Source: a bacterium
Lineage (GTDB): Bacteria; DUMJ01
Direction of reading: 5' to 3'
DNA: 37,482 nucleotides
NCBI GenBank assembly: GCA_014360335.1
Contig: JACIXS010000079.1
Span: 1 to 37,482, forward strand
Shown here: positions 14,498 through 23,001 of the stretch, piece by piece
How the letters are laid out: the number at the start of each line of letters is the position of its first letter
Numbering within the stretch: the first letter of the stretch is position 1
Made by a program: the position numbers and the translations under genes
The notes under the pieces: model-generated
What the model was told of the DNA's origin: nothing
The model's input: the letters and a program-made list of their open reading frames with translations, nothing else
Database searches by the model: none

Positions 14498-15421
14498 AGA
14501 GAGTATAAAGTCTTCTAGGCCTTCTTTTGGTTTCACTTCTCCTGTTTTTATCCTTCTCTCGGTTGAGAGGAGGAGTTTTATTTTTTTAACTAGGTCATCT
14601 AGTGGATAATCCCTGCTTATATTTAGAATAAATCTTGCGTATCCACTAGATATATTAAAGACTTTTGCTAGTTCTGAGTCTTGAAGGTCTAAAGTCTTTG
14701 TATATAAGAGTAGTTTATATCTTCTTCTTAAAGCAGAGAGTAACTGCATTATCTCACTATCTGGATAGTATTCTCTTCTCAGTAAAAAGAGGGCTTCTCC
14801 TATTCTTCCTCTTTCTAAAAGGTCTATAATTTGAAAGCCTACAAGTGTTGGGATACTCTTTATTATCTCTCTTACGTCCTCTTCTTCTATCTTTTCTCTA
14901 TCCCCTACTAACAGTAATAGCGTATTCCATACAGAGAGGAGAAGGTACGGAGATTGAATGAGGGCAGTGGCGAGTATACTTAAAGAATTCTCTTCAATTA
15001 TCTTTTCATAATACTTGGCTAAGCCCCTTATAATCTCTCTTATATATATATCAGCCTCTCTAGGGTTAGGTGGTGATAAAGAAATTTGCCTACTCCTAGG
15101 TATCTTAATTGGAACATCTGCATCTATGACTAGATATATGTCATCTGGAATAGCTTTAAGCTTTGGGGGATTGTTAAGTCTTGCTATAATCAGTTTTACC
15201 GTCGGTATAAGGACATTCCTTGCATTCTTTATCTCTTTATCTAATTCTACTTCAGATTCTATTCTTACTATTACCGTATCGCCTCTAGTTCTTAGGAGGT
15301 TATAAATTCTTGAGATTATATCATCTTTAAGAAAATCCCAATCTCCACTTAAGACATATAGATGTGAGACTTCTCCAGCTTTTAATTCATTTATTATTTT
15401 TATGTAATCTGGTATATCCAA
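14480..15421 (-). CDS. holA: DNA polymerase III delta subunit (HolA)
   Basis: This 313-aa clamp-loader subunit opens the beta sliding clamp. The sequence shows the diverged AAA+-like N-terminus (SHLYVLSGDWDFLKDDI), the middle lid region, and a C-terminal helical collar (LLSALRRRYKLLLYTKTL, with GYARFILN further on). Length is typical (310-345). The start is TTG at 15421, preceded at 9 bases by GGAGGAT; the first 35 bases overlap comEC. The comEA-comEC-holA order facing rpsT matches Bacillota chromosomes. Confidence rests on both sequence and context, because delta subunits diverge fast. Confidence 0.88.
   Translation of the reverse strand: MDIPDYIKIINELKAGEVSHLYVLSGDWDFLKDDIISRIYNLLRTRGDTVIVRIESEVELDKEIKNARNVLIPTVKLIIARLNNPPKLKAIPDDIYLVIDADVPIKIPRSRQISLSPPNPREADIYIREIIRGLAKYYEKIIEENSLSILATALIQSPYLLLSVWNTLLLLVGDREKIEEEDVREIIKSIPTLVGFQIIDLLERGRIGEALFLLRREYYPDSEIMQLLSALRRRYKLLLYTKTLDLQDSELAKVFNISSGYARFILNISRDYPLDDLVKKIKLLLSTERRIKTGEVKPKEGLEDFILSLGLNS
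14490..14522 (+). terminator. Intrinsic terminator of rpsT
   Basis: AGGCCTAGA (14490-14498) pairs with TCTAGGCCT (14514-14522), 9 bp with a 15-base loop, followed by TCTTTTGG. The stem includes the rpsT stop codon and lies within the end of holA on the other strand. There is no T-run on the minus side, so it should act only on rpsT. Confidence 0.7.
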
Positions 15422-16763
15422 TATAGATCAATCCTCCAATAATGATATACATTGATATCAATTCTATTATACTAGGAGTATAAGCAATTTCATAGGTCAT
15501 ACTGTTGCCTATAGACACTATACGCAATAATAGATAGACAATCGGTTTTATTATAATACTCACTAAGTGAGTAATAAATGGAAATGTGAATGTAGATAGG
15601 GAAATTATAAACCCTCCTACTGTTAAAAGAGAAATTAAAGGGGACAGGACTATATTTATCGGAAAACTTATTAGAGGTAAGGAACCGTTCTTATATAGAA
15701 GTAGGGGAGCTAAGATTCCTTGCACTACTAATGTTGGCATTATAAAGTCCAATCTTTTTAACCTTATATAGGGAGAGATACATACAAGGCTAAACGTAGC
15801 CAAAAAACTCAGCTGAAAACTTGAACCAAAAAGAGCCAACGGGTCAAAAAGCAGAATTAATAGACCAGAGAATGCCAAACTTGAAGGAGGGTCATAGTCT
15901 TCGTATATGATACGGGATAGAATATTTATGCACATCATAATACTTGCCCTTATAACACTTATCTCTAATCCTGTAATAAATGTGTACAAGATAATAAGAG
16001 GGAAAAGCACAAGTAACCATAAGCCTGATAAGAAAGGTATTATAGCAGATGTAATTATTGAGACCTGAGCCCCTGATACTACCAGGGTATGTATAAGACC
16101 GGTAACTTTAAATTTCCTGTAGGTCTCGTATGGGAGGTCTTCACTTATGCCCAAGACCATCGCCATAATGAGTTCACTTTCCTCACTATCAAGATAAAGG
16201 GAGACATAACTCTTTATCCTAGATTTTATGTTAGAGAGAAATCTTCTGAAAGAAATATGTGGTCTAGATAGGATGTTTATTTCGTTAGGATATACTGTAC
16301 CTATAATCCTTTCCTGGAACTGTCTTTTACTTATGTCAACTATCTTATTTGGATAGACCTTCCCAGTAAGATATAATCTGTCATCACACTGATAGATACC
16401 TTCTTTTACTTTTATATCTAATACTCCATAATACCTCTTGCTGTTTATAGTTACCTCTCCAACCCTTAAGCCATACCCTGATACATCTTTTATCGAACAG
16501 GTTATACGAACTGTAGAACCAGATAGCTCCTCTATGGATTTTATAGAAGCCATATATCTATTGTAGTTTCTCGTTGTCCACCAAGCACTCAAAAGTATTA
16601 TCATTATAACTAGACTTAACCTATCTTTTATGAAGAGAAATACTATTGCTAAGAGTAGAAGTGGAATAAAGATTAAATTTGTGTATCTGAAAAGAAGAAT
16701 ACCAACGATTATAGAGAAGAGAAATATTACACTAGGTCTATTAGTTATCTCATTCCACAACAA
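15387..16763 (-). CDS. comEC: ComEC/Rec2-family competence channel, without the metallo-beta-lactamase domain
   Basis: This 458-aa membrane protein has an N-terminal part with three helices and an OB-like soluble region (about 75-165, DUF4131-like), then the competence domain (about 190-455). The competence domain includes AMVLGISEDLP, FKVTGLIHTLVVSGAQVSI, GLEISVIRASIMM and DPPSSLAFSGLLILLFDPLAL. In transformable bacteria it passes single-stranded DNA across the membrane. Full-length ComEC (700-800 aa) ends in a metallo-beta-lactamase nuclease-like domain; here the protein stops after the membrane domain. The start is TTG (16763 or 16760) with AAGGA upstream, overlapping comEA by 14 bases. 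Either another nuclease replaces the missing part or this is a short natural variant. Confidence 0.88.
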   Translation of the reverse strand: MLWNEITNRPSVIFLFSIIVGILLFRYTNLIFIPLLLLAIVFLFIKDRLSLVIMIILLSAWWTTRNYNRYMASIKSIEELSGSTVRITCSIKDVSGYGLRVGEVTINSKRYYGVLDIKVKEGIYQCDDRLYLTGKVYPNKIVDISKRQFQERIIGTVYPNEINILSRPHISFRRFLSNIKSRIKSYVSLYLDSEESELIMAMVLGISEDLPYETYRKFKVTGLIHTLVVSGAQVSIITSAIIPFLSGLWLLVLFPLIILYTFITGLEISVIRASIMMCINILSRIIYEDYDPPSSLAFSGLLILLFDPLALFGSSFQLSFLATFSLVCISPYIRLKRLDFIMPTLVVQGILAPLLLYKNGSLPLISFPINIVLSPLISLLTVGGFIISLSTFTFPFITHLVSIIIKPIVYLLLRIVSIGNSMTYEIAYTPSIIELISMYIIIGGLIYIGYTRLHKNNK

Positions 16764-17331
16764 TCAAGTCCTTTATAGATTCAAATCTCTTTTCACCTAT
16801 GCCTGATACTTTCATCAAGTCTTCTATACTTTTAAATGGTCCATTCTTCTCCCTATAAGAGACTATCCTATTGGCAAGCGTTGGACCTATGCCAGGCAAT
16901 TCTTCTAACTCTTCGGCAGTTGCAGTATTGATATTTATCTTCTTACTGATACTACTTACCGATGTTTCCTCTATGCTAGCATTTGAACCTGAAGAGGCAC
17001 CTAAATCCTTTACCTTAGAGGGGACTAAAATCTTAGAGCCGTCACTTACCTTACTTGCCAGATTTATTGCATCTAAATCAGCATCAGATGTTGGTCCACC
17101 AGCAATCTGAATTGCATCAGCAACCCTCGAATCTGCAGGTATATAATATAACCCTGGGTTTCTTACCGCTCCGCCTATGTGAACAGCAACCTTTACCCTA
17201 CTAGTATCCTCCTCTTCTATAACAATAGAGGGCTCTTTACTTTCCTCTCTAATAGGTCTATTTAGAGAGAAAAGAAGAGCCCCAATCAAGATTATAATTA
17301 TACCTACTAGATATTTCTCTCTATTAGTCAC
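16750..17331 (-). CDS. comEA: ComEA competence DNA receptor (SLBB plus helix-hairpin-helix)
   Basis: This is a 193-aa membrane-anchored DNA-binding protein. There is one N-terminal transmembrane helix (about 7-25), then a beta-grasp SLBB domain (VAVHIGGAVRNPGLYYIP to SKILVPSK), a flexible Ser-rich linker, and a C-terminal pair of helix-hairpin-helix motifs (NINTATAEELEELPGIGPTL and IEDLMKVSGIGEKRFESI). It captures double-stranded DNA at the cell surface for ComEC. The gene follows leuS by one base and overlaps comEC by 14. comEB is absent between them. Confidence 0.94.
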   Translation of the reverse strand: MTNREKYLVGIIIILIGALLFSLNRPIREESKEPSIVIEEEDTSRVKVAVHIGGAVRNPGLYYIPADSRVADAIQIAGGPTSDADLDAINLASKVSDGSKILVPSKVKDLGASSGSNASIEETSVSSISKKININTATAEELEELPGIGPTLANRIVSYREKNGPFKSIEDLMKVSGIGEKRFESIKDLIVVE

Positions 17332-17332
17332 C

Positions 17333-19777
17333 TCAGTCAGTTACTATATTTATAAGTTTTTCCGGAACAGTAATAATGTTCTTTATCTCCTTACCTTCAA
17401 TAAACCTTCTTACCCTAGGTAGCTGTAAGACAATCTCCTTAAGTTTCTCCATATCTCTCTCTTCTGTTTTTATCTTATCCCTAAGTCTCCCATTTACCTG
17501 AATTACCAGTTCGTATTCAAATCCTTTCATAAGGTCTGGGTCATACTCTGGCCATCTCTCTCTGAATATACTTTCTCTATGCCCTAACATTTCCCATAGC
17601 TCCTCTGCTATATGAGGAGTAAACGGAGAAAGAAGTATCAAGAATGTCTCTAGAGTATCTTTAAGAATAGTTCTATTTGCCTTCTTTATAGCTTCTATAT
17701 TTCCACCAAGGAAATTGCTCCACTCCATCAATGCACTTATTGCAGTATTTAGATGAAACCTCTCTATTATATCTTCTGTTACCCTTTTTACCGTAATATG
17801 TCTCCATCTTATAAGCTCATTCTCTATCCCGCTATCTACAGCATCACTACTGCTACTAAGAACAGGAATCAACTCGTTGTAGAGTCTCCATACCCGGTTT
17901 AAGAATCTCCACATTCCTTCGACACCTTCATCGCTCCACTCTAACTCCTTTTCTGGAGGAGATGCAAAGAGGATAAATAGCCTCAATGTATCCGCAGAAT
18001 ATTTCTCTATTATAGGGGAAGGCTCAACTATATTACCTAACGATTTTGACATAGCGACTCCATCTTTTAGTACCATTCCCTGTGTAAACAGATTAGTAAA
18101 TGGTTCTTCAAAGTCTACATATCCAGCATCGTATAAGACCTTAGTAAAGAATCTAGAATAGAGAAGATGTAGGACAGCGTGTTCTACTCCTCCTATATAC
18201 CTATCTACGGGCATCCAGTATGCTACAGCCTCTTTACTAAAAGGTGCCTTATCATTGTGGGGATCGGTAAATCTGTAATAGTACCATGAAGAACAGATAA
18301 ATGTAGCCATTGTATCTGTCTCTCTCTTAGCAGGTCCCCCACACTTTGGGCAAGTAGTATTTACAAACTCTTCGGATTTAGCTAAAGGTGATATGCTACC
18401 AGTAGGTGTAAAGTCTATATCTTCTGGAAGAAGAACGGGTAAATCCTCTTCAGGAACAGGAACTATCCCACATTTATCACAGTAAACAACTGGGATAGGC
18501 GCGCCCCAATATCTCTGACGAGAGATAAGCCAATCTCTAAGTCTATAATTTACCTTTGGCTCTGCAAGACCTTTTTCTTGTAAATACTCAACTATCTTAA
18601 CCTTTGCTATTTCATTATATAAACCATTAAATATAGAGGAATTTACTAATAAACCTTCCCCTTCATACGCAGCTTCTAGTTCTCCATCAGGCGATTCCCC
18701 AGGTGGCAGTATAACAGTTTTTATAGGAATTCCATGCTTTTTGGCAAACTCAAAGTCTCTTTCATCATGGGCAGGGACACCCATAATTGCTCCTGTTCCA
18801 TACTCTTGGAGGACATAGTTAGTTATCCATACAGGAAGTTCTTCTCCGTTTGCAGGATTTATAGCGTGAAGACCAGTAAATACTCCAACTTTTTCCTTCT
18901 CATCGCCCAACGTCTTTATCTCTGAAAGAAGCTTTTCTACTTCCTCTTTCCTAAACAGAGGAGACTTTTTCATTTCCTCTATAAGACTAGACTCATTAGA
19001 TACCGCAAGGAATGTGGCACCAAAAAGCGTATCAGGTCTAGTAGTAAAGACCTTTACATCTCTACCTATTTCCTTTATCTTAAACACTATCTCTGCGCCA
19101 ACACTCTTACCTATCCAATTCTTTTGCATAATCTTTACATGTTCTGGCCAGCCTGGTAACTTATCGAGGTCATTTAGAAGTCTCTCTGCATAGTCTGTAA
19201 TCTTAAAGAACCACTGCTCTAAATATCTCTCCTCTACGGGCTGATGGCATCTCCAGCAGGTCCCGTCTATTACTTCTTCATTTGCGGTAACAGTTTTACA
19301 ATTTGGGCACCAGTTTACTTTGGCTTTACCTTTATATGCTAATCCTCTTTTATAAAGCAGTAAAAAGAACCACTGAGTCCACTTATAATAGCTTGGGTCA
19401 CAGGTAGCTAACTCCCTATTCCAGTCATAGGATATACCTAATCGCTTCAATTGCTTCTTCATATTCTCTATATTGCTCCATGTCCACTTTGCAGGGTGTA
19501 TGCCTCTCTTTATCGCAGCATTTTCCGCAGGAAGCCCAAAGGCATCCCATCCCATGGGATGTAAAACGTTGTAACCCTTAAACCTGTAATATCTGGCTAT
19601 TACATCACCGAGGACATAGTTTCTCACATGTCCCATATGTATATCCCCTGATGGGTATGGGAACATCTCTAGTATGTAAGCCTTAGGCAGAGACGTATCA
19701 TACTTAGCCTCATTCAAACCTTCTATAGCCCATCTCTTTTGCCACTTTTCCTCTATAACACTAGGATTGTAATCCAT
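17333..19777 (-). CDS. leuS: Leucyl-tRNA synthetase (LeuRS)
   Basis: This is an 814-aa bacterial-type class I synthetase of normal length. HMGH at 47-50 ([14 protein letters not shown]) and [11 protein letters not shown] are the HIGH and KMSKS signatures. A zinc-type cluster is seen as CPNCK and CWRC. The CP1 editing domain includes [20 protein letters not shown], with the conserved aspartate used against mischarged tRNA, and [12 protein letters not shown] follows. It leads the leuS-comEA-comEC-holA operon, with comEA one base downstream. No T-box leader is visible; the upstream region is too short. Confidence 0.98.
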   Translation of the reverse strand: MDYNPSVIEEKWQKRWAIEGLNEAKYDTSLPKAYILEMFPYPSGDIHMGHVRNYVLGDVIARYYRFKGYNVLHPMGWDAFGLPAENAAIKRGIHPAKWTWSNIENMKKQLKRLGISYDWNRELATCDPSYYKWTQWFFLLLYKRGLAYKGKAKVNWCPNCKTVTANEEVIDGTCWRCHQPVEERYLEQWFFKITDYAERLLNDLDKLPGWPEHVKIMQKNWIGKSVGAEIVFKIKEIGRDVKVFTTRPDTLFGATFLAVSNESSLIEEMKKSPLFRKEEVEKLLSEIKTLGDEKEKVGVFTGLHAINPANGEELPVWITNYVLQEYGTGAIMGVPAHDERDFEFAKKHGIPIKTVILPPGESPDGELEAAYEGEGLLVNSSIFNGLYNEIAKVKIVEYLQEKGLAEPKVNYRLRDWLISRQRYWGAPIPVVYCDKCGIVPVPEEDLPVLLPEDIDFTPTGSISPLAKSEEFVNTTCPKCGGPAKRETDTMATFICSSWYYYRFTDPHNDKAPFSKEAVAYWMPVDRYIGGVEHAVLHLLYSRFFTKVLYDAGYVDFEEPFTNLFTQGMVLKDGVAMSKSLGNIVEPSPIIEKYSADTLRLFILFASPPEKELEWSDEGVEGMWRFLNRVWRLYNELIPVLSSSSDAVDSGIENELIRWRHITVKRVTEDIIERFHLNTAISALMEWSNFLGGNIEAIKKANRTILKDTLETFLILLSPFTPHIAEELWEMLGHRESIFRERWPEYDPDLMKGFEYELVIQVNGRLRDKIKTEERDMEKLKEIVLQLPRVRRFIEGKEIKNIITVPEKLINIVTD

Positions 19778-19832
19778 ACTACCGTCTTAACCCTCCATAA
19801 ACCAATAACATAGTTTGTTTATTGAGTATGAG

Positions 19833-19859
19833 TTTATATTATCTAACTCTATATGTCAA
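19833..19859 (-). promoter_or_regulatory. Candidate promoter for leuS-comEA-comEC-holA
   Basis: A consensus TTGACA lies on the minus strand at 19859-19854. The -10 is ambiguous: TATAAA (19838-19833) at a short 15-base spacing, or TAAACT (19836-19831) at 17. It lies just after the preceding gene's stop, leaving a leader near 50 bases. Confidence 0.4.
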
Positions 19860-19866
19860 GGTTGTA

Positions 19867-20574
19867 TTATTTTATACCCATATATACTATTTTAGTCTTC
19901 GTCGGCAGACTGTTCTTTGAAATCTTTATTGTTGAAGCCATCTTCTCTAAACCAGGTATAATCTTCTTTACATCATCTAAAGATGCTAGAACCTTCAAAC
20001 CGTACGAGTCTACTCTATAGTGCATAATAATAGCCATCTTGGGATTTATCTTTTCTATAATACCTAGAGCCTTTTCAGCATCAATAGTATATACCCCACC
20101 AACAGGGATAAATATTATGTCTGTTCCCTTAAGTTTTTCATACTGTGCCTGTGATAACTCATCTTCTCCATAGTCGCCAAAATGCGCAAAGGTAATATCA
20201 TTTAATACCCACTTAAAGATAGTATTATTGCCTCTTAAAGTTCCACCTTTGTTATCGTGGAAAGAAGGAATAGCTACCAATTTTATCCCTTTAGCTTCTG
20301 TATTATCTCTAACTATCAGAGGATTTCCTTTTACTAATGAAACATTATTATGGTCTGAGTGGTTATGACTTACCGTTACAATGTCTGCTGTTACTTCAGG
20401 CATAGGGAAGCCAACCGCAGGATTAAAAGGGTCAGTGACTATAGAGACAGAATCAGACTTTATTAGGAACATCGAATGACCGAAATATGTAATCTCAACA
20501 GTATTATCATTTCCATATACAACCCCCACAAACATTATTAGTATAGATACAGTTAATAAGATTTTCAGAGGCAT
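19867..20574 (-). CDS. Exported metallo-beta-lactamase-fold hydrolase (UlaG-like)
   Basis: This 235-aa protein has a clear Sec signal (MPLKILLTVSILIMFVGVVYG, likely cut near residue 21). The mature part begins ITYFGHSMFLI with TDPF, the hallmark of the UlaG-like (L-ascorbate-6-phosphate lactonase) branch. Metal ligands are H70, H72, D74 and H75 (SHNHSDHNN), plus FHDNKGG, HFGDYG and MHYR. Cytosolic UlaG lacks a signal, so a periplasmic or surface role on a lactone, phosphodiester or other ester is inferred. GGGAGGGAT precedes the ATG. It is a single-gene unit divergent from the ceramidase-like gene. It is unlikely to be the lost ComEC nuclease domain, because it belongs to a different subfamily. 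Confidence 0.82.
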   Translation of the reverse strand: MPLKILLTVSILIMFVGVVYGNDNTVEITYFGHSMFLIKSDSVSIVTDPFNPAVGFPMPEVTADIVTVSHNHSDHNNVSLVKGNPLIVRDNTEAKGIKLVAIPSFHDNKGGTLRGNNTIFKWVLNDITFAHFGDYGEDELSQAQYEKLKGTDIIFIPVGGVYTIDAEKALGIIEKINPKMAIIMHYRVDSYGLKVLASLDDVKKIIPGLEKMASTIKISKNSLPTKTKIVYMGIK

Positions 20575-20606
20575 TTCTTATCCCTCCCCTATTTTTATTT
20601 AACTAA

Positions 20607-20636
20607 ATTATAGCATAATGAGTTATAATGTTTAAA
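20607..20636 (-). promoter_or_regulatory. Promoter for the exported hydrolase gene
   Basis: On the minus strand TTTAAA (20636-20631), 18 bases, then TATAAT (20612-20607) with TG at 20615-20614 (TGCTATAAT, extended -10). It overlaps the divergent promoter region of the ceramidase-like gene. Confidence 0.5.
20624..20629 (+). promoter_or_regulatory. -10 element for the ceramidase-like gene
   Basis: TATAAT at 20624-20629 lies 28 bases before ATG 20658, with AAGGAGG at 20646-20652 between. No convincing -35 is present, so the element is weakly supported. Confidence 0.35.
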
Positions 20637-20657
20637 AACTTTATTAAGGAGGATTAG

Positions 20658-21920
20658 ATGAGTTTATTAGTTGGTTATGGAGAAAACATAATTACCCCTT
20701 CTCTTTCTCTTAATATTGACCTTACGGGATACGGATTTTATCTAGACAGAAAGGGAGAAAATGTGTTAACTGACCTAAAAACTAGAGTACTGTATCTAGA
20801 TGATGGCGAGAGTAAAGTCATCATCGTAAGTTGTGACCTGATAGGATTCTCTGTAGATTTTGCTAATAATCTGAGAAGAGAGATAGCTGATAGGGAAGGT
20901 CTAAAAGCAAAGAATGTTACAATAGGTTGCACTCATACACACTCAGGACCTACCGTTCAAGCACTAAGAGGGTTAGGAGAGGTTAATGACAGATATATGG
21001 AAGAGGTAAAAGAGAAGATTATATCTACTGTAAGTTACGCCAAGAATGATATAAAAGAGTCAAGAATCTATTATCACAGTGAAATTGTAGAGCCGATTGG
21101 ATTTAATAGAAGGTTAAGAGGATTTGTACCTATAGACCCTCACTTGAATATCCTAGTATTTGAAAGGAATGATAAGAGTATATTCTTAACGAACTACGCA
21201 TGCCACCCTGTAGTACTTGGTAGAACAAAGGACATATCAGCTGACTGGCCAGGAGAATTGATTAAGTTCATAGAGGATGAGGGAGGAAACTGCATATTCT
21301 TTCAAGGATTCTGTGGTGATATAGACCCAGTAACCAATATGAACAGATGGGGAGAGGGAACGAAAAAGGATATAGAGCTTTTAGGTTATATAGTGGCGAA
21401 TAGAACATTAAAAGCTAAGAGATATGGTAAAGAGCTTAAAGATACTAAGATAAATGTTGTAGAAGAGAGTATAAAACTTCCCTTACAGATTCCCTCCAAA
21501 GAAGAGATGATAGAGGATGCAAAGTATTGGCTAGAGGGATATAGAGACAATAAAAACGCACGAAGGTTTATAGAAGAGTGGCTAAAAGAGGCAGAATCTT
21601 CCTACGAACACCTTAGAGAAAATCCCTACATAGATAATATCCCAATACAGGGGATAAGTATCGGAGAGGTAAGGATTATAGGTATACCCGGTGAAGTGTT
21701 CTGTGAATATGGCTTGAGATTGAGAGAAAGATATCCCATGTTATTCACTTTTGGATATACGAATGGGCTTGTAGGATATATTCCAGTTAGAGACGCTTAT
21801 AAGAATCGAGAGGATTACGCTGCATATATCGCCCCTAAAATCTTCAATGTATTTCCCTTCTCTCAGGATATAGAAGAAGTAATATTAAAAGAAGCTAACA
21901 AAATTTTGGAGAAGCTGTAA
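20658..21920 (+). CDS. Neutral/alkaline ceramidase N-terminal domain-like hydrolase
   Basis: This 420-aa protein starts VGYGENIITPSLSLNIDLTGYG and shows the ceramidase-family zinc site: GCTHTHSGPTV near 94-104, NYACHPVVLG near 180-189, and FFQGFCGDIDPV. Known neutral ceramidases are 640-780 aa, exported, and end in an Ig-like domain. This one has no signal peptide and stops after the catalytic domain, so it is probably cytosolic and unlikely to act on ceramide. Short forms of this family occur in many bacteria with sugar-catabolism genes; an amide or ester bond in a sugar derivative is a reasonable guess. It stands alone with its own terminator. No function is proven. Confidence 0.8.
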   Translation: MSLLVGYGENIITPSLSLNIDLTGYGFYLDRKGENVLTDLKTRVLYLDDGESKVIIVSCDLIGFSVDFANNLRREIADREGLKAKNVTIGCTHTHSGPTVQALRGLGEVNDRYMEEVKEKIISTVSYAKNDIKESRIYYHSEIVEPIGFNRRLRGFVPIDPHLNILVFERNDKSIFLTNYACHPVVLGRTKDISADWPGELIKFIEDEGGNCIFFQGFCGDIDPVTNMNRWGEGTKKDIELLGYIVANRTLKAKRYGKELKDTKINVVEESIKLPLQIPSKEEMIEDAKYWLEGYRDNKNARRFIEEWLKEAESSYEHLRENPYIDNIPIQGISIGEVRIIGIPGEVFCEYGLRLRERYPMLFTFGYTNGLVGYIPVRDAYKNREDYAAYIAPKIFNVFPFSQDIEEVILKEANKILEKL

Positions 21921-21947
21921 TAGATTTATCATAGGGATATCTCCGTG

Positions 21948-21974
21948 AAGCCCCGGAGAACCCGGGGCTTGGTT
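21948..21974 (+). terminator. Intrinsic terminator after the ceramidase-like gene
   Basis: AAGCCCCGG (21948-21956) and CCGGGGCTT (21962-21970) form a perfect 9-bp GC-rich stem with loop AGAAC, followed by GGTTTTAC. It lies 27 bases past the stop and directly before the convergent Gfo/Idh stop. The minus-strand side has no T-run. Confidence 0.72.
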
Positions 21975-23000
21975 TTACAATACGGGAGTTACCTGACCCT
22001 TATTATCGGCAGATTTTATCTCTGCCTCTACAATTTCTATTGTCTCTTTACTACTCTCTGGTGGGGCAACTGTTATCGGTCTATCGTTGAGGAGACATTC
22101 CGCAAAGTATTTAATCTCTCTGTAATACCCCATCTCCTTCGGGAGTTCAGGAATAAAACTCTTACCTTCGTTTGGATTTACCTTTAGAACCCCATTCTGG
22201 AAGATAAGGTTTCCCCTCTCAAAGTTTACTCTGAATAGCATCTCAAATCCATAATCTCCCTGAAGCGTCCAGTCATCTTGAGCGTTTATAACCTTTCCAT
22301 CAGGATATATGTAGTTAGTTGAGACTATATCATATCCGCTTCCTGGTATCACATTTCTAGCTATCGTTGAGACTGCTAATGGTTTTCCAAAGAGCCAGTT
22401 TATTGTATCTACATCGTGTATGTGCTGGTCTAAGATGCATCCTCCACTTTTCTCCTTCGTTAAGAGCCAGTTTTCGTATGACCACTTAGGTGTACTTCCA
22501 CCTCTGTAGAAATACCCACCTAAGAATTTACCAAATCTTTCAGTCTCTACACACTCCTTAAGATATTCATACTCGGGCCAGAATCTTAGACAATGTGCTA
22601 TCATCAATTTTTTATTGTTTCTTTTTGCGGATTCTATCATTTCGGCACACTGCTTAGAATTAAGAGCCATTGGCTTTTCGCATAGCACATGCATTCCTCT
22701 ATCTAATGCCTTTATAGTAGCCTCTGCATGTAGATAGGTAGGAAGACAGATATCTACATAATCCAACTCTTCCTTCTCTAACATCTCATCTAGGTTTGTA
22801 TAGAGTCTATACTTACTGAAGTCATACTTCTTCGTTCCTATATCTATATTCCCTTGGATAAATTTATTTTCAAACTTAGCTGGGTCTATATCGCATATCG
22901 CCACTAGTTTTATAGGGAAACCTTCAGATTCAAGCCTTATATAGTTATCTAAATGTCCTCTACCCATAAAACCAATTCCTACAAGTCCTACCTTTAACAT
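21975..23000 (-). CDS. Gfo/Idh/MocA-family oxidoreductase (copy 4)
   Basis: This is a 341-aa NAD(P)-dependent dehydrogenase. VGLVGIGFMGRGHLDNY at 4-20 is the Rossmann loop, E108-K109-P110 is intact, and GGCILDQHIHDVD gives D191, H195 and D198. I start at ATG 23000 because GGGAGGG (23007-23013) is six bases ahead; the longer reading uses TTG at 23015. It follows the TIM-barrel isomerase gene by one base, so the two very likely act together on one sugar or inositol-type compound. It is the last gene of the long greA-to-rlmB run. Confidence 0.9.
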   Translation of the reverse strand: MLKVGLVGIGFMGRGHLDNYIRLESEGFPIKLVAICDIDPAKFENKFIQGNIDIGTKKYDFSKYRLYTNLDEMLEKEELDYVDICLPTYLHAEATIKALDRGMHVLCEKPMALNSKQCAEMIESAKRNNKKLMIAHCLRFWPEYEYLKECVETERFGKFLGGYFYRGGSTPKWSYENWLLTKEKSGGCILDQHIHDVDTINWLFGKPLAVSTIARNVIPGSGYDIVSTNYIYPDGKVINAQDDWTLQGDYGFEMLFRVNFERGNLIFQNGVLKVNPNEGKSFIPELPKEMGYYREIKYFAECLLNDRPITVAPPESSKETIEIVEAEIKSADNKGQVTPVL

Positions 23001-23001
23001 A

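Noticed and set aside
19778-19866. Possible T-box or other riboswitch before leuS
   Set aside because: The leader is about 50 bases, too short for a T-box, and no specifier stem or terminator hairpin is visible.
19867-20574. Exported metallo-hydrolase as the missing ComEC nuclease domain
   Set aside because: Its motifs belong to the UlaG-like branch, it has its own signal peptide and promoter, and it is upstream of leuS rather than next to comEC.
21940-21970. Mutually exclusive hairpin (TCTCCG/CGGAGA) overlapping the terminator stem, resembling an attenuator
   Set aside because: No gene lies downstream on the plus strand for an attenuator to control, so the alternative pairing is probably incidental.
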